NCBI RefSeq assembly: GCF_018129065.1
Contig: NZ_JAAEDM010000049.1
Location: 1-37,236, forward strand
Direction of reading: 5' to 3'
Source of the DNA: Neoroseomonas soli
GTDB lineage: Bacteria > Pseudomonadota > Alphaproteobacteria > Acetobacterales > Acetobacteraceae
DNA: 37,236 bases
A program made the position numbers and the translations under genes. Positions 28,118 through 37,236 of the stretch are shown here, piece after piece (within the stretch, counting starts at the first letter, position 1; every line of letters starts with the position of its first letter). The notes beneath the pieces were generated by a model. That model was given only the letters and a program-made list of their open reading frames with translations. It made no database searches and had not been told where the DNA came from.

Positions 28118-28939
28118 ATGCGTCACGTCACGGTCCGCAACCTCACCATCGGCAACGACCTCCCGCTGGTCTTCCTCTCCGGCCCCTGTCAGATCGAGAG
28201 CCGCGCCCATGCGCTCGAAACCGCCGCGGCGCTGAAGGAAATGGCGGAAGCGGCCGGCGTGCCGCTGATCTACAAATCCTCCTTCGACAAGGCGAACCGC
28301 ACCAGCGTCAACACGGCGCGCGGCATCGGCATGAAGGAAGGCCTCGCCATCCTCGCCGAGGTGCGGGAGGTGACCGGCCTGCCGACGCTGACCGACGTCC
28401 ATGCCCCGGAACAATGTGCCCCGGCGGCGGAAGCGGTGGACGTGCTGCAGATCCCGGCCTTCCTCTGCCGCCAGACCGACCTGCTGATCGCCGCCGGCGA
28501 GACCGGCCGCGCGGTCAACGTGAAGAAGGGCCAGTTCCTCGCACCGTGGGACATGAAGAACGTCGCGGCGAAGATCGCCTCCACGGGCAACGAGAAGATC
28601 CTGCTCTGCGAGCGCGGCGCCTCCTTCGGCTACAACACGCTGGTCGCGGACATGCGCTCCCTGCCGATCATGGCGCAGACCGGCTACCCGGTGGTGATGG
28701 ACGCGACCCACGCGGTGCAGCAGCCGGGCGGGCAGGGGACATCCTCGGGCGGGCAGCGCGAATTCGCGCCCGTGCTGGCGCGCGCGGCCGTGGCCGTGGG
28801 TGTCGCGGCGGTGTTCATCGAGACGCACCCCGACCCGGACCACGCGCCCTCCGACGGGCCGAACATGATCCCGATGCGCGAGATGCCGGCGCTGATCGCG
28901 CGCCTGAAGGCCTTCGACGCGCTCGCCAAGGCGGGCTGA
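28118..28939 (+). CDS. kdsA: 3-deoxy-8-phosphooctulonate (KDO-8-P) synthase KdsA (273 aa)
   Basis: Condenses arabinose 5-phosphate with phosphoenolpyruvate on the route to KDO of lipopolysaccharide, so this is a Gram-negative cell. The barrel motifs are [10 protein letters not shown] (21-30), [30 protein letters not shown] and [17 protein letters not shown]. Cys24 stands where metal-dependent (class II, Aquifex-like) enzymes have their metal-binding cysteine and where E. coli has asparagine, so this enzyme is predicted to need a divalent metal. The start is the only ATG before the conserved region; just upstream lie the TAAAG repeats. Its place between pyrG and eno is conserved in Alphaproteobacteria. 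Confidence 0.96.
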   Translation: MRHVTVRNLTIGNDLPLVFLSGPCQIESRAHALETAAALKEMAEAAGVPLIYKSSFDKANRTSVNTARGIGMKEGLAILAEVREVTGLPTLTDVHAPEQCAPAAEAVDVLQIPAFLCRQTDLLIAAGETGRAVNVKKGQFLAPWDMKNVAAKIASTGNEKILLCERGASFGYNTLVADMRSLPIMAQTGYPVVMDATHAVQQPGGQGTSSGGQREFAPVLARAAVAVGVAAVFIETHPDPDHAPSDGPNMIPMREMPALIARLKAFDALAKAG

Positions 28940-28943
28940 GGCG

Positions 28944-29153
28944 TTGCGGCGCCTGGGCGTGCCTTTGGAGGTCCTGGGCGCCGTCATTCTCGTCGCCGCC
29001 ATGCTGACCGGGGCGTTCGGCACGGGCGCGACCATCGCCGCGTTCGCCGCACTCGTGCTCGGCGGCTTTGTCGCCGGCGGACGAACGTGGCTGGAAACCG
29101 AGGCCGGTCCCTCGGGCGGCAATGGCGATGGTGACGGCGGAGGTGGCAAGTGA
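28944..29153 (+). CDS. Small membrane protein, unknown function (69 aa)
   Basis: Two closely spaced hydrophobic stretches (about 8-23 and 26-45) are followed by a Gly/Asp-rich tail. The start is uncertain: TTG 28944, four bases after kdsA, gives 69 residues, and GTG 28959 gives 64. The stop overlaps the GTG start of the next gene (GTGA). No family is recognised. Coupling to kdsA hints at an envelope role, but that is only context. Confidence 0.5.
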   Translation: MRRLGVPLEVLGAVILVAAMLTGAFGTGATIAAFAALVLGGFVAGGRTWLETEAGPSGGNGDGDGGGGK

Positions 29154-29392
29154 CGCGCCCGCCCGGCCTGCCGCCGATCCCGCGCCGCCCCGTGCCTGCG
29201 CTGCTGCTGGTCACGGCGATGCTGGCAGTGCTCTGGTGGTCCGTCCCCGCCGGCCTCGCCGCCCTTCGCCTCTCCGGCTGGCACCCCGAGACCATTCTCG
29301 TCGTGCTCGGCGCCCATGCGATCTTCCTCGCGGCTTTCGGCTGGATCGCCTGGCTGTTCTGGGCCGGGCGGCGGCCCGGGGATGGCGGTTGA
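29150..29392 (+). CDS. Small membrane protein, unknown function (80 aa)
   Basis: Starts with GTG 29150 overlapping the previous stop by four bases. A Pro/Arg-rich N-terminus (PPGLPPIPRRP) is followed by two hydrophobic helices (about 15-33 and 49-71) with LWW and WIAWLFWAG, then a basic end. I recognise no family. Together with the gene before it, it forms a coupled pair between kdsA and the lipoprotein gene. Confidence 0.5.
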   Translation: MTRPPGLPPIPRRPVPALLLVTAMLAVLWWSVPAGLAALRLSGWHPETILVVLGAHAIFLAAFGWIAWLFWAGRRPGDGG

Positions 29393-29510
29393 ACCGGGTG
29401 GCGCGATGGCGCCGACCTCCGTTTCGGCTTCGGTCGCACAACATCACGTGCGGGGGGTGAGGCCAGGGTCCGGTTGGGCTAGCCTTGCCGCTCAACACCC
29501 GAGGGCTGAC

Positions 29511-31803
<2,293 letters not shown>

Positions 31804-32121
31804 GGCGCGCGGGCGTTCATGTCCCTGGCATGAGCGCCCGTCCCGGTCCCGGCGGGGCGTCGCACGCCACCGGGCCGTGCTTCGCCAGCGCCGGCGCGTT
31901 CTCGGCGGATGGCCTTCCGATGGAGGCTTCCGACGATGACGCGACGGGTTTGCCCGGCCGTGGAGATGCGTTGCCCCACCTGTGCGCCGGCGCAAGCAAC
32001 GGCAGGCGGCGCCCCGCATCCGTGGCGGAACGAAAAATGACGTCGCGATGCGCAGGATGCCGACGAAGCGGGTGACACCGAGTCGTGTCGGTGTCTAGAA
32101 TCCCGCATCGCGTCGCTTCGG
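31804..32121. other. Gene-free 318-bp gap between eno and ftsB with inverted repeats
   Basis: I see no convincing gene here. Just after the eno stop, CGGGCGTTCATG (31810-31821) pairs with CATGAGCGCCCG (31829-31840), a 12-bp stem with one G-T pair and a 7-base loop, probably a terminator or transcript-end hairpin. The middle (about 31850-32035) shows nothing I can name. Its last 80 bases hold the nested inverted repeats listed separately. A promoter for ftsB should lie here, but none stands out. Confidence 0.6.
32044..32112. repeat. Nested perfect inverted repeats directly upstream of ftsB
   Basis: Outer arms CGCGATGCG (32044-32052) and CGCATCGCG (32104-32112) enclose a hairpin GACACCGA (32074-32081), loop GTCGTG, TCGGTGTC (32088-32095). 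The outer arm ends 9 bp before the ftsB GTG. In RNA this would be a stem with an inner hairpin close to the ribosome-binding site. Confidence 0.55.
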
Positions 32122-32451
32122 GTGCCTAACTTGCGGTTCATCAAGCGTTTCCTGCAGGCGATCGCCCTGCCGAGCCTGTTCCTGGCGGTGTCCGGCTACT
32201 TCGCCTGGCACGCCATGCATGGCGACCGCGGGCTGATCGCGCGTGAGCAGCGCATCGCCGACATCGCGGCGGCGCGGGCGGAACTCGCGCGCGCGGAATC
32301 CGAGCGCGAGGGCATGGAACGGCGCGTCGCCGGCCTGCGCGGCGACCGGCTCGACCGCGACCAGCTCGACGAGCGCGCGCGGGCCTTGCTGAACATGGTC
32401 GGCCGCGACGAGGTGGTCGTGCCCTATCCGCCGGAACGCCGCCTCTACTGA
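32122..32451 (+). CDS. ftsB: FtsB/DivIC-family cell division protein (109 aa)
   Basis: Septum formation initiator family. A short cytoplasmic N-terminus (RFIKRF), one membrane helix (about 11-30), and a periplasmic coiled coil (about 38-75, heptads of Ala/Leu/Glu/Arg) are followed by the conserved region LDERARALLNMVGRDEVVV. FtsB forms a complex with FtsL and FtsQ at the division site. The start is GTG 32122, with TTG 32131 as alternative; there is no ATG. Position downstream of eno is the classical eno-ftsB linkage. Confidence 0.88.
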   Translation: MPNLRFIKRFLQAIALPSLFLAVSGYFAWHAMHGDRGLIAREQRIADIAAARAELARAESEREGMERRVAGLRGDRLDRDQLDERARALLNMVGRDEVVVPYPPERRLY

Positions 32452-32522
32452 ACTGTGACGCGGCGCGGTTGCGCCGCGCGCCAATCCGGCGGGATGCTGG
32501 CCTCCCGATGCCGGAGGCCGCC

Positions 32523-34223
32523 ATGTTCCGCTGGACGCTCCCCACCCTGCTTCTTGCCGCGCTGGCACCGCATGCCGTGCTGGCGCAGGAGGCGCCCGCG
32601 CGGATCGCGCTGGCCGCGCCGCCGGCGGCGGTCACGGTCTACCCCGACCAGGCGACGGTGACGCGGCGCGGCGCGGTGGACCTGCCGGCCGGCGACAGCG
32701 TGCTGGTGCTGTCGGGCATCCCGGCCGGGGTGCTGCGGGACAGCGTGACGGCCCGCGGGCGCGCGGCCGGCGCCGTCGCAATCGGCAGCGTCGATCTGCG
32801 CCAGGCACGCTTCGACCGCGGCGCGGTGGATGCACGCCGTGCGGCGCTGGAAGCCCGGCTGCGCGAGGCAGAGGATGCGGTCACCGCCTTCGATGCTCCG
32901 CTCGCAGCGCAGGCGGCGCAGCTTCGGCTCATCGAGCGGCTCGCCGGCGGCTTTGTCGTGACGCAGCGGCAGCCGGCGCCGTCGAACGAACCGGCGCCGC
33001 GCCTCTCCGCCGATCCCGCAACATGGCGCGCGGCCTGGGACGCCGTGCGCGAAGGGACCGAGCAGGCCAGCGAGGCCACGCGCCGCCTGCAGGCGGATCG
33101 CCGCGTCGCGGAGCAGCGGCGCGATGCGATCAAGGCCGAGATCGCCGCGCTCGGCGGACCGCCTCCCGGCGCGCTCGAGATCGCGGTGGCGGTGCAGGCG
33201 GAAGCGCCGACGCGCCTGGAACTCGAGGTCGCCTACCAGGTGCGCGGCGCGCGCTGGCAGCCGGTCTATGAGGTGCGCCTCGACAGCCAGGCGGCGCGCA
33301 TCGCGCTGCGGCAGGAGGCGATCGTCACCCAGTCCACCGGGGAGGACTGGCCGGAGGTGGCGCTGACCCTGTCCACCGCGCGGCCCGCCGAGGCCGCCGG
33401 CCCGCCGCGCCTGCAGCCCTGGCGCATCGCGCTGGTGGACCCGGCGGAACGCGAGCGTCGCGCGCGCGAGCAGGCGGCACGCGACGCGCTGGCGGAACGG
33501 CAGACGCGGGCACCGGCACCGGCGGCTTCCGTCGCGCCGGCGACGCCGCGCGAGGCGGAGGTCGTCGCCGCTACGGTGCAGACCGCCGGCTTCGCCGTGG
33601 AATACGCAATCCCGGGGCGGGCGAGCATCGGGGCGGACGGATCGGAGCGCCGGGTGCGGATCGCCGACCACGTGGCGGAGGCGGCGCTGTCGGCGCTCTC
33701 GGTGCCGCGGCTCGCGCCGCGCGCCTTCCTGCGCGCGCGCTTCGCCCACCAGGCGCCGGCGCCGACGCTGCCGGGGGTGGCCTCGCTGCATCTCGATGGC
33801 GTCTTCGTCGGCCGCACGGCGCTGCCGCTGCTGCGGCCCGGGGAGGAGACGATGCTGTCCTTCGGCGCCGACGACCGCATCCGCGTCGCCTACGAACCGC
33901 AGGCGCGGCGGCGCGCGCAGGAAGGCAGCATGCTGACCGGCCGCACCAGCACCGAGACCTTCGAGGCGGTGATGACGTTCCGCAGCTTCCACGCGCGCCC
34001 GGTCGAGATGGTGGTGGAGGACCAGGTGCCGGTCTCCGGCGACGCGGACCTGACCGTGGCGCTGCAGGCCGATCCTGCGCCCGGCACGCGCGACGCGGAG
34101 GACCGGCCCGGAGTCCTCGCCTGGGCCTTCACGCTGGCGCCAGGGCAGGAGCGACGCATTCGCTTCGGCTACACGGTGACGGCGCCGCGGGACCGCCAGG
34201 TGCAGGGGCTTCCGGGCCGCTGA
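32523..34223 (+). CDS. Secreted DUF4139 (MuiA-like) domain protein (566 aa)
   Basis: A signal peptide of about 21 residues (MFRWTLPTLLLAALAPHAVLA-Q) leads to an N-terminal DUF4140-like strand region opening VTVYPDQATVTRRGAVDLPAG. A charged helical, probably coiled-coil region (about 100-205) follows, and then the DUF4139 beta-rich part (about 210-560) with YQVRGARWQPVYEVRLD and QSTGEDWPEVALTLSTARP. The family includes proteins annotated as mucoidy inhibitor A; its biochemical function is unknown. ATG 32523 was chosen for the signal peptide and the CCGGAGGCC before it; earlier in-frame ATGs at 32469 and 32508 would bury the signal. It lies between ftsB and pdhA, where many relatives have no gene. 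Confidence 0.82.
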   Translation: MFRWTLPTLLLAALAPHAVLAQEAPARIALAAPPAAVTVYPDQATVTRRGAVDLPAGDSVLVLSGIPAGVLRDSVTARGRAAGAVAIGSVDLRQARFDRGAVDARRAALEARLREAEDAVTAFDAPLAAQAAQLRLIERLAGGFVVTQRQPAPSNEPAPRLSADPATWRAAWDAVREGTEQASEATRRLQADRRVAEQRRDAIKAEIAALGGPPPGALEIAVAVQAEAPTRLELEVAYQVRGARWQPVYEVRLDSQAARIALRQEAIVTQSTGEDWPEVALTLSTARPAEAAGPPRLQPWRIALVDPAERERRAREQAARDALAERQTRAPAPAASVAPATPREAEVVAATVQTAGFAVEYAIPGRASIGADGSERRVRIADHVAEAALSALSVPRLAPRAFLRARFAHQAPAPTLPGVASLHLDGVFVGRTALPLLRPGEETMLSFGADDRIRVAYEPQARRRAQEGSMLTGRTSTETFEAVMTFRSFHARPVEMVVEDQVPVSGDADLTVALQADPAPGTRDAEDRPGVLAWAFTLAPGQERRIRFGYTVTAPRDRQVQGLPGR

Positions 34224-34327
34224 GGCGAATTTCGCAAGGGAATGACGCGGGGGGGCGGGACACGGATGTTTTCTTTCGCGCCGGCGCCGCTGCCCGGCCT
34301 ATCCTGCAATCCGTGCCGCCTGCGCCC

Positions 34328-34346
34328 GCCGTCTCCGGCGGACGGC
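34328..34346. other. Hairpin before an orphan AGGAGGG in the pdhA leader
   Basis: GCCGTC (34328-34333) and GACGGC (34341-34346) form a 6-bp stem. Four bases later AGGAGGG (34350-34356) is a near-perfect Shine-Dalgarno, yet no ATG, GTG or TTG follows at a normal distance; only ATC (34360) does. It may be chance, or the remains of a leader ORF. Confidence 0.3.
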
Positions 34347-34378
34347 TTCAGGAGGGACCATCGCGCTGATTCAGAGAC

Positions 34379-34397
34379 TTAACCGAATTGCGGTTAA
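34379..34397. promoter_or_regulatory. Perfect palindrome TTAACCG-AATTG-CGGTTAA upstream of pdhA
   Basis: Seven-base arms (34379-34385, 34391-34397) around a five-base spacer, within the only AT-rich stretch of the gap and about 110 bp before the pdhA ATG. It has the look of an operator for a dimeric regulator. A shorter palindrome TTGCA-T-TGCAA follows at 34406-34416. No regulator can be named from sequence alone. Confidence 0.55.
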
Positions 34398-34441
34398 CCG
34401 TCTTATTGCATTGCAAAAGAAGGGTTTTTTTGCCCGGGCGC

Positions 34442-34471
34442 TTGCGTGCGGCGCTGGTCCGGGCCTAATTC
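34442..34471 (+). promoter_or_regulatory. Possible pdh promoter (TTGCGT-N18-TAATTC)
   Basis: TTGCGT (34442-34447) and TAATTC (34466-34471) lie 18 bases apart, 35 bp before the pdhA ATG and downstream of the palindromes. The match to sigma-70 elements is moderate. Confidence 0.35.
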
Positions 34472-34505
34472 GCAAACGTAGCGACGTCCCGAGGGAGACC
34501 CAACC

Positions 34506-35528
34506 ATGGCCCAGGCCGCCGAGACCAGCACCAAGCGCCGCGGGAAGGCCAAGGAACCTCCCATGAGCCGGGAGCATCTGCTCACGGCCTATCGCGACAT
34601 GCTCCTGATCCGCCGCTTCGAGGAGAAGGCGGGCCAACTCTACGGCATGGGCCTGATCGGCGGCTTCTGCCACCTCTACATCGGCCAGGAGGCCGTGGTG
34701 GTGGGCATGCAGATGTGCCTCAAGGACGGCGACCAGGTCATCACGTCCTATCGCGACCACGGGCACATGCTCGCCACGGGCATGGAGGCGCGCGGCGTGA
34801 TGGCCGAACTCACCGGGCGCATCGGCGGCTATTCCAAGGGGAAGGGCGGGTCGATGCACATGTTCAGCCGGGAGAAGGGCTTCTACGGCGGGCATGGCAT
34901 CGTCGGCGCGCAGGTTTCGCTCGGCGCCGGCCTCGCCTTCGCCAACTGGTACCGCGAGAACGACAACGTCGCCGTGACCTATTTCGGCGAGGGCGCGTCC
35001 AACCAGGGCCAGGTCTATGAGAGCCTGAACCTCGCCGCGCTGTTCAAGCTGCCCTGCATCTTCATCATCGAGAACAACAAGTACGGCATGGGCACCAGCG
35101 TCGAGCGCGCCAGCGCGTCTCGCGACCTGTCCCAGAACGGCGCGCCCTGGGGCATCCCGGGCGAGCAGGTCAACGGCATGGACGTGATCGCCGTGCGCGA
35201 GGCCGGCGAGCGCGCCGTCGCCCACTGCCGCGCCGGCAAGGGGCCCTACCTGCTGGAGATGAAGACCTACCGCTACCGCGGGCACTCCATGTCCGACCCC
35301 GCGAAGTACCGGACGCGGGAGGAGGTGCAGAAGATGCGCGAAACCTCCGACTGCATCGAGACGGCGCGCAAGATGCTGGTCGATCAGTTCGCGGTGACCG
35401 AGGCCGAACTGAAGGTCATCGACGACGATGTGAAGGCGATCGTGCAGGACAGCGCGGACTTCGCGCAGCAGAGCCCCGAGCCGCCCGAGAGCGAGCTCTG
35501 GACCGACGTGCTGGTGGAGGGCCGCTGA
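34506..35528 (+). CDS. pdhA: Pyruvate dehydrogenase E1 component, alpha subunit (340 aa)
   Basis: With PdhB it decarboxylates pyruvate using thiamine diphosphate and acetylates the lipoyl group of E2. The TPP/magnesium motif runs from GEGASNQG (161-168) to ENNKYG (189-194). Other family marks are [10 protein letters not shown] (81-90), GKGGSMHMF (112-120) and the loop [11 protein letters not shown]. The first 20 residues are a basic extension before MSREHLL; ATG 34506 has GAGGGAGA upstream, and Met20 is an alternative start. The two-subunit E1 is the alphaproteobacterial type, unlike the single AceE of E. coli. It is one base away from pdhB. Confidence 0.97.
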   Translation: MAQAAETSTKRRGKAKEPPMSREHLLTAYRDMLLIRRFEEKAGQLYGMGLIGGFCHLYIGQEAVVVGMQMCLKDGDQVITSYRDHGHMLATGMEARGVMAELTGRIGGYSKGKGGSMHMFSREKGFYGGHGIVGAQVSLGAGLAFANWYRENDNVAVTYFGEGASNQGQVYESLNLAALFKLPCIFIIENNKYGMGTSVERASASRDLSQNGAPWGIPGEQVNGMDVIAVREAGERAVAHCRAGKGPYLLEMKTYRYRGHSMSDPAKYRTREEVQKMRETSDCIETARKMLVDQFAVTEAELKVIDDDVKAIVQDSADFAQQSPEPPESELWTDVLVEGR

Positions 35529-35529
35529 C

Positions 35530-36900
<1,371 letters not shown>

Positions 36901-36918
36901 GGCGGGGGAGAACGGTCC

Positions 36919-37236
36919 ATGGCCACGAACATCCTGATGCCGGCGCTCTCCCCCACCATGACGGAGGGCAACCTGGCGCGCTGGCTGAAGAAGGAAGGCG
37001 AGCGCATCAAGGCCGGCGACGTCATTGCCGAGATCGAGACCGACAAGGCGACGATGGAAGTCGAGGCGGTGGACGAGGGAATCCTCGGCAGGATCCTCGT
37101 GCCCGACGGCGCCCAGGGCGTGAAGGTGAACGAGGTGATCGCGGTGCTGGTGGAGGAGGGCGAGGCGGTGCCCGCAGGCGCGCCCGTCGCCGCACCTGCG
37201 CCCGCGCCGGCGGCCGCACCGGTGCCGGCGGCGCCC
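36919..37236 (+). CDS. pdhC: Dihydrolipoamide acetyltransferase E2 of pyruvate dehydrogenase, N-terminal part (3' end outside window)
   Basis: The 106 codons seen form a lipoyl domain (1-78) with Lys43 in ETDKATMEV, followed by the start of an Ala/Pro-rich swinging-arm linker. The peripheral-subunit-binding and catalytic domains lie beyond the window. The first 60 residues match PdhB's lipoyl domain at about 46 positions. The ATG follows GCGGGGGAGAA. Position after pdhA-pdhB identifies it as the pyruvate complex E2 rather than another 2-oxo acid complex. Confidence 0.93.
   Translation, partial: MATNILMPALSPTMTEGNLARWLKKEGERIKAGDVIAEIETDKATMEVEAVDEGILGRILVPDGAQGVKVNEVIAVLVEEGEAVPAGAPVAAPAPAPAAAPVPAAP

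Overview
The window reads as a high-GC alphaproteobacterial chromosome segment, most probably Acetobacteraceae (Roseomonas-like) or a close Rhodospirillales relative. Support comes from a direct-repeat SOS box of the alphaproteobacterial type (GTTC-N7-GTTC) at lexA, a pdhB with its own N-terminal lipoyl domain, and a gene order typical of the class: comEC, lexA, moeA, moaC, trpC, trpD, trpG, trpE, a PpiD-like gene, then tpiA, secG, pyrG, kdsA, eno, ftsB, pdhA, pdhB, pdhC. The family-level placement is inference.

Layout. 1-1085: 3' end of comEC (+), a relict of an RTX/serralysin-type C-terminus (-), and lexA (-). 1174-14748: a respiratory nitrate reductase module. A Crp/Fnr-type regulator (-) is divergent from a tight plus-strand run narK1-narK2-narG-narH-narJ-narI-parvulin PPIase-hemerythrin-beta carbonic anhydrase, followed 45 bp later by a family 2 glycosyltransferase. 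Two near-consensus FNR/DNR boxes lie in the divergent gap, each about 67 bp from one of the two start codons. 14755-18906: moeA, moaC, trpC, trpD and trpG, all minus and nearly contiguous. 19048-21397: a plus-strand TctC-type binding protein, an enolase-superfamily enzyme and a small membrane protein, set between trpG and trpE. 21561-24949: trpE and a PpiD-like chaperone (-), overlapping by 4 bp. 25057-37236: plus-strand housekeeping genes tpiA, secG, pyrG, kdsA, two small membrane proteins, a lipoprotein, eno, ftsB, a DUF4139 protein, pdhA, pdhB and the start of pdhC.

How it works together. The nar module can import nitrate (NarK1/NarK2), reduce it at the inner face of the membrane with quinol (NarGHI) and mature the enzyme (NarJ, probably the PPIase). 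MoeA and MoaC next door make the molybdenum cofactor NarG needs, though they belong to the old trp-moa backbone rather than to the nar operon. The hemerythrin and carbonic anhydrase continuing the operon are the least ordinary part. The backbone appears interrupted twice: by the nar module between moeA and lexA, and by the tctC/enolase-superfamily cassette between trpG and trpE.

Several intergenic signals stand out: the lexA promoter with an overlapping SOS box, four TAAAG units at exact 8-bp spacing before kdsA, nested inverted repeats before ftsB, and a TTAACCG-N5-CGGTTAA palindrome before pdhA. I found no tRNA, rRNA, CRISPR array, transposase or insertion sequence. I see no wholly new system; the best candidate for something under-described is the hemerythrin/carbonic anhydrase extension of the nar operon.
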